The notes below the pieces were generated by a model. That model was not told where the DNA came from. It ran no database searches and worked only from the letters and a program-made list of their open reading frames with translations. This document shows positions 1 through 7,269 of a stretch of 15,580 nucleotides of DNA, piece by piece. The translations under genes were made by a program, and so were the position numbers. Source of the DNA: Longimicrobiales bacterium (GTDB lineage Bacteria > Gemmatimonadota > Gemmatimonadetes > Longimicrobiales > Gaopeijiaceae); assembly GCA_028280205.1 (NCBI GenBank), contig JANQME010000442.1, positions 1-15,580 on the forward strand, in the 5' to 3' direction. Positions within the stretch are counted from its first letter, which is position 1. Each line of letters starts with the position of its first letter.

Positions 1-2
1 GC

Positions 3-1076
3 CGCCGGGCGGGTGTGGCTGGCCGGACCCGTGTCGGACTCGTCACGGGCGACGACCTCATGGACCGCCTCGACGACCTCATCGGGCGGGGCCACACACT
101 GGCGAACATGGAGACCGGCGAACCGCTCTCCGCCGTCCGCGACCGGGTGCAGAGCGCGAACGCCTACATCGGTGCCGAGCCGATCGTGGAGGCGCTCGCC
201 GGCGGAGCGGATGTGATCGTCACCGGCCGCAGTACCGACACGGCGCTCACCTACGCCCCGCTCATCCACGAGCTCGGCTGGTCCACCGACGACCACGACC
301 GGATCGCGGCCGGGGTCGTGGCCGGCCACATCAACGAGTGCGGTGCCCAGTGCACCGGCGGGAACTGCCTGATCGACTGGTGGTCGATCCCGAATATGGC
401 GCAGGTGGGGTTTCCCATCGTCGAGGTCTCGGAGGACGGGAGCTTCGTGGTCACCAAGCACGAGGGAAGCGGCGGACGGGTGACGCGCGCCTCCGTCGCC
501 GAGCAGATCCTCTACGAGATGGGCGACCCGACCGACTACATCACGCCGGACGTCGTCGCGGACTTCACGAAGATCCAGCTCGACGATCTGGGCGACGATC
601 GCGTGCGTGTACATGGAGTGACCGGCGGCCCGCGCACGGACTTCCTCAAGGTCTCGATCGCCTACGCCTCCGGATGGAAGGCGACGGGCACGCTCACCTA
701 CGTCTGGCCCGACGCCGCCGCCAAGGCGCGCGGCGCGGCGCGCATCCTGCGCGAGCGGCTGGACCGCCTCGGTCTCGACTTCGACGAGGTGAGGACCGAG
801 CTGGTCGGGTGGGACTCCACGCACGGGCCGCTCGTAGGCGAGCCGCCCGCCGATCTGCCGGAGGTGCAACTGCGGGTCGGCGTGCGCGCCGCGGACCGGG
901 GTGCGGTCGAGCGCTTCACCCGTGAGATTGCGCCGCTCGTGCTCACCGGACCGCCCTCGGTGACCGGATTCGCAGGCGGCCGCCCCCGCGTCCAGGAGAT
1001 CATGGCGTACTGGCCCGCGCTGCTCCGTCGCGAAGAGGTCGAGTCGGCGCTGCGGGTGGAGGTGCGGGAGGTATGA
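3..1076 (+). CDS. AtuA-family acyl-CoA catabolism protein, 5' truncated
   Basis: This is the C-terminal part of an AtuA-family protein (acyclic terpene utilisation family, formerly DUF1446). The frame is open to the left edge, so the start lies outside the window; the GTG at 15 is not a credible start. About 357 residues are visible. The conserved family core is present: a VTGDD segment near the beginning, VIVTGRSTDTAL, GHINECGAQCTGGN, and a later KATGTLTYVWPDAAAKARGA stretch. The family accompanies acyl-CoA carboxylases and hydratases in citronellol/geraniol and branched-chain acyl-CoA degradation, but its exact reaction is not established. Classic members are longer and carry a second C-terminal domain. 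Here that domain is a separate gene joined by an ATGA overlap at 1073-1076. Family assignment is firm; the substrate is unknown. Confidence 0.9.
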   Translation, partial: RRAGVAGRTRVGLVTGDDLMDRLDDLIGRGHTLANMETGEPLSAVRDRVQSANAYIGAEPIVEALAGGADVIVTGRSTDTALTYAPLIHELGWSTDDHDRIAAGVVAGHINECGAQCTGGNCLIDWWSIPNMAQVGFPIVEVSEDGSFVVTKHEGSGGRVTRASVAEQILYEMGDPTDYITPDVVADFTKIQLDDLGDDRVRVHGVTGGPRTDFLKVSIAYASGWKATGTLTYVWPDAAAKARGAARILRERLDRLGLDFDEVRTELVGWDSTHGPLVGEPPADLPEVQLRVGVRAADRGAVERFTREIAPLVLTGPPSVTGFAGGRPRVQEIMAYWPALLRREEVESALRVEVREV

Positions 1077-1474
1077 CGATGAAGGTCCCCCTCGTCCACC
1101 TGGCCCATGCTCGCTCCGGCGACAAAGGCGACACGGCCAATGTGGGCGTCATCGCCTACGACGAGGCGCACTACGACCTGCTCCGTGAGCAGCTCACCCC
1201 CGAGGCCGTGAAGGCCTTCTTCGGCGAGATGGTGAAGGGGAAGGTGGAGCGCTTCGAGCTGCCCAACCTCGGGGCGCTCAACTTCCTGCTGCACGGGGCA
1301 CTCGGCGGGGGTGGCACGATGTCGCTCATGAACGACGCCCAGGGCAAGGTGTTCAGCACGGCCCTCCTGCGCATGGAGATCGAGGTACCGGACGACGTGG
1401 CGGAGGCGGTGGCGGGTCGGGGGCGCGTGCCGGATGGCTGGACGGCCGCGTCGTACGGCGCCGGGTCCTCGTGA
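1073..1474 (+). CDS. AtuA C-terminal ferredoxin-fold-like domain as a separate protein
   Basis: This 133-residue protein matches the small domain that ends full-length AtuA proteins, the AtuA-like ferredoxin-fold domain. Visible hallmarks are ARSGDKGD at residues 13-20, the FELPN segment near 61-65, and LGGGGTMSLMND followed by QGK at 77-92. The ATG at 1073 overlaps the stop of the preceding AtuA gene as ATGA, so the two are probably translated together and assembled as one complex. The stop codon in turn overlaps the GTG proposed as the start of the next gene. No signal peptide or membrane segment is seen, so it should be cytoplasmic. A catalytic role by itself is unlikely. It is best read as the detached second half of AtuA. 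This follows family knowledge plus gene order. Confidence 0.85.
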   Translation: MTMKVPLVHLAHARSGDKGDTANVGVIAYDEAHYDLLREQLTPEAVKAFFGEMVKGKVERFELPNLGALNFLLHGALGGGGTMSLMNDAQGKVFSTALLRMEIEVPDDVAEAVAGRGRVPDGWTAASYGAGSS

Positions 1475-2259
1475 GTCACCCGGAGGGCTCGGCGGGGCCG
1501 ATGCTGCGTTACGAGGTCGCGGACCGGGTGGCGACGCTCACCCTGAATCGCCCCGAGAAGCGCAACGCCCTCAACGCCGCGCTCGTGGCGGCGCTCAAGG
1601 ACGGACTCGCCCGGGCGGAGGCGGACGCCGACGTCCGGGTGGTCGCCCTGACCGGGGCCGGACCCGACTTCTGCTCGGGCGCCGACCTCGCGGAGCTGGA
1701 GCGGATCGCCGCGATGAGCCTCGAAGAGAACGTGGAGGACGCGCGGTCGCTCGGTGCGCTCTTCACGAGGATGCGCTCGTTCCCCAAGCCGATCGTCGCG
1801 GTCGTGCGGGGCCGTGCCCTCGCGGGCGGCTGCGGGCTCGCGTCGGCGTGCGATCTGGTCCTGGCACACGAGGCGTCCGAGTTCGGCTACCCGGAGGTTC
1901 ACCTGGGCTTCGTGCCCGCGCTCGTGATGACGATCCTGCGTCGCAGGGTCGGGGAGGGGATCGCCTTCGAGCTCGTGGCGCGTGGAGAGCGCTTCGACGC
2001 CGTCGAGGCGCACCGCCTGGGGCTCGTGAACCGGGTGTTGGCCGACGCCGCGTTCGAGGACGACGTCCACGACTACCTGGCGTCCCTCGCGAAGAAGCCG
2101 CCGACTGCTCTGGCCCTCACGAAACGCCTGCTCCACGAGCTGGACGAGCTCGACTTCGACGCCGGGATCGAGCGCGCGGCGCAGGTGAACGCCGAAGCCC
2201 GCATGACCGATGCGTGCCGGAAGGGTGTGCGCCGCTTCCTGGAGCGTGCCGACCGGTGA
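1471..2259 (+). CDS. enoyl-CoA hydratase/isomerase family protein (crotonase fold)
   Basis: This is a 262-residue crotonase-superfamily protein expected to hydrate or isomerise a CoA thioester. The N-terminal LNRPEKRNALN (25-35) and the oxyanion-hole segment SGADL (69-73) are present. The loop that normally carries the first catalytic glutamate reads AGGCGLASACD (118-128), so Gly122 sits where rat mitochondrial hydratase has Glu144. The second glutamate is kept as Glu142 in FGYPEVHLGF. From memory, this pattern occurs in crotonases next to leucine/AtuA-type operons, so a methylglutaconyl-CoA hydratase-like role is possible but unproven. The GTG at 1471 overlaps the previous stop as GTGA. An ATG at 1501 would give a 252-residue protein starting MLRYEV and is an equally plausible start; neither has a strong ribosome binding site. 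Confidence 0.9.
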   Translation: MSHPEGSAGPMLRYEVADRVATLTLNRPEKRNALNAALVAALKDGLARAEADADVRVVALTGAGPDFCSGADLAELERIAAMSLEENVEDARSLGALFTRMRSFPKPIVAVVRGRALAGGCGLASACDLVLAHEASEFGYPEVHLGFVPALVMTILRRRVGEGIAFELVARGERFDAVEAHRLGLVNRVLADAAFEDDVHDYLASLAKKPPTALALTKRLLHELDELDFDAGIERAAQVNAEARMTDACRKGVRRFLERADR

Positions 2260-2348
2260 ACCCGCTTCACCACGGAGCGCGCCGACCGGTGAACGCGCTG
2301 CGGTCGGGAACGTGGCGATCGTCGAAGCGAGCGCGCGGACCGGTGGAC
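2241..2348 (+). repeat. three degenerate copies of a short direct repeat
   Basis: A 26-base unit at 2241-2266 spans the stop of the hydratase gene and recurs at 2274-2299 with two mismatches, exactly 33 bases later. Both copies contain GCCGACCGGTGAAC. A shorter third copy lies at 2330-2348 and keeps 17 of about 19 core bases around GACCGGTG. The first two copies look like a local tandem duplication of the gene end, since the second still reads like the ERADR-stop codons. The third lies inside the proposed small membrane protein gene. No function is assigned. Confidence 0.55.
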
Positions 2349-2614
2349 CCCCACCGCCGTTCCTGAGGGTGCTCTTCCGCGCGCGCCCTCGACGTCGCCA
2401 CGACCGGTTCCTCGAGTGGAAGATCGCGGTCTTTTCGGTGGCCGCGGCCATCGCTGTCGCGGGGATCTACCTGGAAGAGCGGTGGATGACGGGTCTCGCG
2501 ATCGTGCTCCTGCTGGGCGGCATGGTGCTGCGGTTTCTGCCTGGAGGGGCGGGTGGACGCAGGCCGGTGGAGGAGGACGACGACGGCGAGGACGAAGACG
2601 GGATCCCCCCCTGA
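2312..2614 (+). CDS. small two-helix membrane protein with acidic tail
   Basis: I do not recognise a named family. With GTG at 2312 as start the product has 100 residues. It has a proline-rich and then very basic N-terminal part (RARPRRRHDR, 23-32) and two hydrophobic helices at about 37-54 and 57-76, separated by the short turn LEERW. It ends in an acidic tail, EEDDDGEDED (87-96). The basic stretch before helix 1 and the short turn suggest a helical hairpin in the inner membrane with both ends in the cytoplasm. The frame continues upstream to 2210, but that part overlaps the hydratase gene and the direct repeats and is unlikely to be coding. A GTG at 2369 is another possible start. It sits 52 bases after the hydratase gene and may be cotranscribed. 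Function unknown. Confidence 0.6.
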   Translation: MAIVEASARTGGPPPPFLRVLFRARPRRRHDRFLEWKIAVFSVAAAIAVAGIYLEERWMTGLAIVLLLGGMVLRFLPGGAGGRRPVEEDDDGEDEDGIPP

Positions 2615-2707
2615 CGACGGCATGGAGACCATGTCGCCGGATCGCGAGCGCGAGCCGGCGTCGCAGCGGATCATGTCCGCGCCGCACCGCGCCCGCGTTC
2701 GTGCATC

Positions 2708-4213
2708 ATGGGGGCGTCGACGAGCACGGGGGCCGAGGAGCGCGATCCGGTCGCGGTGCTCCGACGTGCCTTCGGCTACCCGGGATTCCGCCCGGGGCAG
2801 GAGGAGCTCGTCCGCGCCGTGCTTTCCGGCCGCGATGCCCTCGGCGTCCTGCCCACGGGCGGTGGGAAGAGCGTCTGCTACCAGGTCCCCGCGCTCATCG
2901 TCGACGGGCTCACGCTGGTCGTCACACCGCTCATCTCGCTCATGGAGGACCAGGTGGGGCGGGCCCGCACCGTCGGGCTGCGGGCCGACTTCCTGAGCGC
3001 GACCCGTTCGGTCGGAGAGCGCCGCGCCGTCGCGGCGCGGGCGGAGTCGAGCGCGCTCGACCTCCTCTTCGTATCACCCGAGCGCCTCGAGACCGACGCG
3101 TTCCGCGCCCTCGTGGACGGCGTCCGGATCGACCTCCTCGCGGTCGACGAGGCTCACTGCATCAGCGAGTGGGGCCACGACTTCCGTCCGGCCTACCGTC
3201 GTATCGGCGCGCTCCGCCGGTGTATCGCCGGCCCGACGCTCGCGCTGACCGCCAGCGCCACACCCCCCGTTCGAGCCGACATCCGCGCCAGCCTCGGGCT
3301 CGCGGATCCCTTCGAGATCGTCCGCTCGTTCGACCGGTCGAACCTCTGGTGGTCCGTGGAGCGGGGCGGGACGCTCCCGGAGCGGCTGCAGCGCATCCAC
3401 GCCCTCGTCCGGCGGGAGCCCGGCTGTTCCATCGTCTACGCACCGACCCGGCGTACCGTCGAGCGAGTTCGCGCCTCGCTGGCGCGCGCAGGGGTCGTCT
3501 GTGCGGCCTACCACGCCGGGCTGGGGGGTGACGAGCGCACCCGGGTGCAGGAGCGCTTCCTGGGCGGTGACGTTCGGGTCGTGGTCGCCACGAACGCGTT
3601 CGGGATGGGCATCGACAAGCCGGACGTGCGGCTGGTCGTCCACCTCCAGCTCCCCACCACGCTGGAGGCGTACTATCAGGAGGCGGGTCGGGCGGGACGG
3701 GACGGAGCGCCCTCTCGGTGCATCGCGCTCCACGGGCCGCACGATGGGCGCCTGGGACGGGCGTTTCGGGATCGCACGCATCCCCCGCTCCGGCGGCTGC
3801 GGGCGCTGCACCGAACGCTGCGCGCCGCCGCGGGCGAGGACGGCCGGGTCCGGGTGGACGACCCCCGCGTGGTGTGCCGGCTCGGCTCCGTTCCCCGTGG
3901 CTGGATGAGGGGCGAACCCGAGGGAGCGCTCGCCGCGCTCGAGCGCGCGGGGGCCCTCCGGCGGATGGGCAGCGGAACCGACGGGCGATCACACGGGTCT
4001 CCTGAAGGCGACGCGGTCGTCGTTCGGCGCTTCGACGCCGACCGCGTCGCGCGTCGGCGGGCGGTCGTCACAAGCAAGCTGCGTGCCGTAGAGCGCTACG
4101 CACGGGTACGAGGATGCCGCACCGCCGCGCTCTTGCGCTACTTTGGTGAAGTCGCCCGGCAAGACTGCGGGCGGTGCGACCGATGCGGTTGGGACTCGAG
4201 AGTGCAGCCATGA
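2708..4213 (+). CDS. RecQ-family ATP-dependent DNA helicase, compact form
   Basis: This is a 501-residue superfamily 2 DNA helicase with all RecQ core motifs. They are motif 0 FGYPGFRPGQEEL (22-34), Walker A LPTGGGKS (48-55), VVTPLISLMEDQV (71-83), DEAHCISEWGHDFRP (147-161) with the RecQ aromatic-rich loop, ALTASATP (179-186), and motifs V/VI from VVVATNAFGMGIDKPD to YYQEAGRAGRDG (291-333). A zinc-binding set follows near the end: Cys470, Cys487, Cys490 and Cys493, with RYFGE between. About 130 residues separate the helicase core from these cysteines, and nothing follows them. There is therefore no HRDC domain, and any winged helix must precede the zinc site. It should unwind 3'-tailed or forked DNA in repair. 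The ATG at 2708 lacks a good ribosome binding site. The stop overlaps the next gene's ATG as ATGA. Confidence 0.92.
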   Translation: MGASTSTGAEERDPVAVLRRAFGYPGFRPGQEELVRAVLSGRDALGVLPTGGGKSVCYQVPALIVDGLTLVVTPLISLMEDQVGRARTVGLRADFLSATRSVGERRAVAARAESSALDLLFVSPERLETDAFRALVDGVRIDLLAVDEAHCISEWGHDFRPAYRRIGALRRCIAGPTLALTASATPPVRADIRASLGLADPFEIVRSFDRSNLWWSVERGGTLPERLQRIHALVRREPGCSIVYAPTRRTVERVRASLARAGVVCAAYHAGLGGDERTRVQERFLGGDVRVVVATNAFGMGIDKPDVRLVVHLQLPTTLEAYYQEAGRAGRDGAPSRCIALHGPHDGRLGRAFRDRTHPPLRRLRALHRTLRAAAGEDGRVRVDDPRVVCRLGSVPRGWMRGEPEGALAALERAGALRRMGSGTDGRSHGSPEGDAVVVRRFDADRVARRRAVVTSKLRAVERYARVRGCRTAALLRYFGEVARQDCGRCDRCGWDSRVQP

Positions 4214-5478
4214 ACAGATATCTGACCCAAGACCACGTCGAGCTCCAGCGGCGAGTCCGACGCTTTGGACGCGAGGCGATCGAGCCGGTAGCCACCGAGC
4301 TCGATGAGAGCGGAGCGTTTCCCTGGGAGAACGTCAAGCTCATGGCCGAGATGGGGCTGTTCGGGGTCCCGGTGCCTCGGGAGCTGGGCGGGATGGGGCT
4401 CGACTACCTCTCCTACATCCTCGTCATCGAGGAGTTGGCCAAATTCGATGCGAGCCACTCGATCACCGTGTCCGCCCACACGACGCTCGGTCTCTCCCCG
4501 ATCCTGACGTTCGGCACGCCGGAACAGAAGCGGCGCTTCATCCCGCCTCTGGCCTCCGGCGAAGTGCTCGGCGGCTTCGGGCTGACCGAGCCCGGCGCCG
4601 GGTCCGACGCTTCGGGCACCCGCACCCGGGCCGTGCGCGAAGGCGATGCCTACCGCATCGACGGGTCCAAGATCTTCATCACGAACGCCGGCGTCGGCGA
4701 GATCTTCGTCGCCACCGCCGTGACCGAACCGGGTCGGGGCGCGAAGGGGATCAGCTCGTTCATCGTGTGCAAGCCGACGGTGGACGTGGATCGAGCCCGC
4801 GCGCTCGGGATCGGCCACCGCGACGACCTCCCCTTCACCGAAGGTGTCCGAGCGGGCGAGAAGGAGGACAAGATGGGCTGGCGGGCCTCGGACACGCGGG
4901 AGCTACACTTCGAGGATGCCGTCGTCCCGGCCGAGCAGCGCCTGGGCGAGGAGGGGGAAGGCTTCATCAACTTCATGAAGACGCTCGACGCCGGACGGAT
5001 CGGTGTCGCGGCGCTCTCCCTCGGCCTCGCCGAGGGCGCGCTCGAGACGGCCGTGCGCTACACGACGGAGCGCGAGCAGTTCGGGCAGCGCGTGTGGGAC
5101 TTCCAGCAGGTGCAGTTCAAGCTGGCGGAGATGGCGACCGACATCGAGGCGGGTCGGCACCTCACGTATCATGCGGCGTGGCTGCAGGACCAGGGCCAGC
5201 CGTACGCCAAGGAAGCCTCGATGGCCAAGTACTTCTGTTCGGAGCTGGCGGTGCGCGCCACGCTCGACGCCATCCAGGTGATGGGCGGAGCGGGATACAC
5301 CAGCGATTACCCGGTGGAGCGGATGCTGCGCGACGCGAAGATCTGCGAGATCGGAGAAGGGACGAACGAGATTCAACGGCTCGTCATCGCGAGGAAGCTC
5401 CTGGAGGAGATCCTGGCCGAGCCGCACGTGGACGACGCCGCGCCGGCGCCTCGGATGGAGACCGCCGGCACGGTCTGA
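4210..5478 (+). CDS. acyl-CoA dehydrogenase, short-chain-like
   Basis: This 422-residue flavoprotein should introduce a trans-2 double bond into an acyl-CoA and pass electrons to ETF. Family landmarks are GGFGLTEPGAGSDASG (121-136), the FAD contact IFITNAG (155-161), EDKMGWRASDTRELHFEDA (219-237), the REQFGQ segment (288-293), VMGGAGYTSDYPVERMLRDAK (357-377) and GEGTNEIQRL (382-391). Glu383 in GEGT is at the catalytic-base position of short- and medium-chain dehydrogenases. Isovaleryl-CoA dehydrogenases have alanine there, which argues against that role. An insertion of roughly 10-20 residues lies around 190-217. The ATG at 4210 is chosen because it overlaps the helicase stop as ATGA. In-frame codons from 4174 lie inside the helicase zinc-site coding region. 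Substrate unknown; family firm. Confidence 0.94.
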   Translation: MNRYLTQDHVELQRRVRRFGREAIEPVATELDESGAFPWENVKLMAEMGLFGVPVPRELGGMGLDYLSYILVIEELAKFDASHSITVSAHTTLGLSPILTFGTPEQKRRFIPPLASGEVLGGFGLTEPGAGSDASGTRTRAVREGDAYRIDGSKIFITNAGVGEIFVATAVTEPGRGAKGISSFIVCKPTVDVDRARALGIGHRDDLPFTEGVRAGEKEDKMGWRASDTRELHFEDAVVPAEQRLGEEGEGFINFMKTLDAGRIGVAALSLGLAEGALETAVRYTTEREQFGQRVWDFQQVQFKLAEMATDIEAGRHLTYHAAWLQDQGQPYAKEASMAKYFCSELAVRATLDAIQVMGGAGYTSDYPVERMLRDAKICEIGEGTNEIQRLVIARKLLEEILAEPHVDDAAPAPRMETAGTV

Positions 5479-5686
5479 CGAGTAGAGAAACAGCAAAAAC
5501 GTCGGCCTCCGCGGAGGGCACGAGCGTCGCTCCCGACACGGACGACGCTTGGCCACCGCCCTCGTACGGAGCCGGTCCACCGGCGGTCGCCGGAGTCGTG
5601 CCCGACGCGTTGGCGGGGCACAACTCCGGGAGGCGCACGGTGCCGGCGGAAGGGGACGGGAGTCCGACCCGACATCGGAGCGGCGC
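5479..5686 (+). promoter_or_regulatory. structured spacer / presumed 5' leader of RNase G
   Basis: This 208-base spacer holds no recognisable gene. It contains a perfect 12-base palindrome CCTCCGCGGAGG at 5506-5517. It also has a long stem of 9 pairs (one G-U) between 5521-5529 and 5543-5551 around a 13-base loop, and a dyad CCGGCG-GT-CGCCGG at 5580-5593. No T-run follows any of them, so a terminator is unlikely. The stretch is open in two frames but no start with a ribosome binding site is visible. In E. coli the RNase E mRNA leader mediates autoregulation. A similar role here is inference only. Confidence 0.35.
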
Positions 5687-7228
5687 TTGAGGAGAGAGAT
5701 CCTCGTCAGCGCGACCCCGCAGGAGTCGTGGGTCGCGCTGCGTGAAGACAACAAGCTGGCCGAGATCATGTTCGACCGGCCCGATCAGGATCGGGTGCTC
5801 GGCGACATCTTTCTCGGCCGGGTGGAGGCGGTTCTTCCTGGAATCCAGGCCGCGTTCGTCGACATCGGGACAGGCAAGGCGGGCTTCCTGCATGTCTCCG
5901 ACCTCAACCTTCCCTCCGAGGACGACGGAGAGGGAGGAAACGGCAAGGGGCGCCGGGGCCGTGGACGGCGGAAGGGGAATCTGCCGCCGATCCAGGATCA
6001 CGTGCAGAAGGGCCAGGAGATCTTGGTGCAGGTCACCAAGGAGGCGATCAGCACGAAAGGCCCGCGGCTGACCGCGGAGATCTCGCTGCCGGGGCGCTTC
6101 CTGGTCTATATGCCCCACGCGTCGCGCGTCGGCGTGAGCCGGAAGATCGAAGGGCGGGCGCAGCGCTCGAAGCTCCGCTCGATGGCTCAGAACGTGCCCC
6201 CCGACGACTCCGGCGGCCTCATCGTTCGCACCGTCGGCGAAGAGGTGACGCAGGAGAAGCTGGAGCACGAGTTCGGGCGGCTCTTCGAGCGCTGGCAGTC
6301 GATCGAGGCACGGGCGAAGGAGCTGAGCGCCCCCGCTGCCGTCCATCGCGAGGCTACGCTCATCAGCGGCGTGATCCGGGACCTCTTCAGCGACAAGTTC
6401 GAGGCGCTGCGGGTCGATTCGAAGAAGGCGTACAACGAGATCGTCGACTACGTGACGAGCGTCGATCCGGATCTCCTGGACCGGGTCCATCTGCACAACG
6501 GCTCGGGTCCGCTCTTCGACGAGTTCGGGGTGGAGGAGGCGATCCAGAAGGCGTTCAGCCGCAACGTCCCGCTCAAGTCGGGCGGAAGCCTGGTCATCGA
6601 GCCGACGGAGGCGCTCGTCTCGATCGACGTGAACACCGGGCGCTTCACGGGGAAGGGAAAGAAGGACCCCGAGCAGACGATCCTGAAGACCAATCTGGAG
6701 GCGGCGCGCGAGATCGCGAAGCAGCTCCGCCTGCGCGACGTGGGCGGCATCATCGTCGTGGACTTCATCGACATGGAGGCCCAGGAGAACCGCGACAAGG
6801 TGCTGCGCGAGCTGCGCTCGTACCTCGGTCGCGACCGGGCGCGCACCAAGACGTTCGAGATCTCCGACCTGGGTCTCGTGGAGATGACACGCCAGCGCGT
6901 GCGGCCCTCGGTATTCAACTCCCTGACCTCGGTCTGTCAGTCGTGCGGCGGGATCGGCCGGGTGTACACGCCGGCCACCGTCGTGCGCCAGATCGAGCGC
7001 ACGCTCAAGCGCGCCGCGGCGTCCAAGGAGGAGCGGAGCCTCGTGGTGCGGGTGCACCCCGAGGTGGCGCTGCGCGTCATCGAGGAGGAACCGGGTCTCA
7101 TGAAGCGGCTCCGGGACCGCACCCGCCTCGAGCTCCGACTGCGCGACGACCCGCTCATGCGCCTCGACGAATTCCGCCTGCTCTCCGGTCCGGCGGAGAC
7201 GGACGTCACGGACAAGTACGCGGCCTGA
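5687..7228 (+). CDS. rng: Rne/Rng family endoribonuclease (RNase G type)
   Basis: This endoribonuclease cuts single-stranded, 5'-monophosphorylated RNA in mRNA decay and rRNA maturation. I start it at TTG 5687, where GGAG lies 6 bases upstream and the product (513 residues) begins MRREILVSATPQ, as RNase G proteins do. The frame runs back to 5549 without conserved sequence. The S1 domain (about 38-125) includes GDIFLGRVEAVLPGIQAAFVD and AGFLHVSDL, and is interrupted at about 77-99 by a Gly/Arg/Lys-rich insert. The catalytic metal ligands Asp314 (SIDVNTGR) and Asp359 (VVDFIDM) and the zinc-link pair Cys417/Cys420 (CQSCGGIG) are intact. The long C-terminal scaffold of RNase E is missing, so this is the short form. 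It is followed by rplU-rpmA, a common arrangement. Confidence 0.95.
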   Translation: MRREILVSATPQESWVALREDNKLAEIMFDRPDQDRVLGDIFLGRVEAVLPGIQAAFVDIGTGKAGFLHVSDLNLPSEDDGEGGNGKGRRGRGRRKGNLPPIQDHVQKGQEILVQVTKEAISTKGPRLTAEISLPGRFLVYMPHASRVGVSRKIEGRAQRSKLRSMAQNVPPDDSGGLIVRTVGEEVTQEKLEHEFGRLFERWQSIEARAKELSAPAAVHREATLISGVIRDLFSDKFEALRVDSKKAYNEIVDYVTSVDPDLLDRVHLHNGSGPLFDEFGVEEAIQKAFSRNVPLKSGGSLVIEPTEALVSIDVNTGRFTGKGKKDPEQTILKTNLEAAREIAKQLRLRDVGGIIVVDFIDMEAQENRDKVLRELRSYLGRDRARTKTFEISDLGLVEMTRQRVRPSVFNSLTSVCQSCGGIGRVYTPATVVRQIERTLKRAAASKEERSLVVRVHPEVALRVIEEEPGLMKRLRDRTRLELRLRDDPLMRLDEFRLLSGPAETDVTDKYAA

Positions 7229-7240
7229 CGCAACTCAACC

Positions 7241-7269
7241 TTGACCCGACGCGCATCCGTTTCGACATT
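7241..7269 (+). promoter_or_regulatory. weak sigma70-like promoter candidate before rplU
   Basis: TTGACC at 7241-7246 is separated by 17 bases from GACATT at 7264-7269, in the only A/T-richer stretch of the gap between RNase G and bL21. The -10 match is poor (3 of 6). A start near 7277 would leave a leader of about 37 bases, long enough for the GGAAG ribosome binding site at 7303-7307. Read-through from RNase G is the alternative. This is a pattern match only. Confidence 0.25.

Noticed and set aside
2241..2348. CRISPR or tandem-repeat array
   Set aside because: There are only three degenerate copies with unequal spacing (33 and 54 bases) that overlap coding sequence, and no cas genes are nearby.
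4210..5478. Isovaleryl-CoA or citronellyl-CoA dehydrogenase role suggested by the AtuA neighbourhood
   Set aside because: Glu383 in GEGTNEI marks the short-chain-type catalytic base. Isovaleryl-CoA-type enzymes have GAGT here and use a glutamate elsewhere.
5549..5686. Upstream extension of the RNase G frame to 5549
   Set aside because: The extra 46 residues are Arg/Gly-rich and unlike any RNase G N terminus. The TTG at 5687 has a ribosome binding site and yields the expected start.
5479..5690. Small gene in the frame ending with TGA at 5688-5690
   Set aside because: The frame is open but has no ATG, and no GTG/TTG with a ribosome binding site in a sensible place. The peptide is Pro/Ala/Gly-rich and unrecognised.
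5384..7057. Long - strand open frame of 557 codons opposite RNase G
   Set aside because: It is a shadow of the RNase G reading frame; the composition is Leu/Arg/Asp-biased and no domain is visible.
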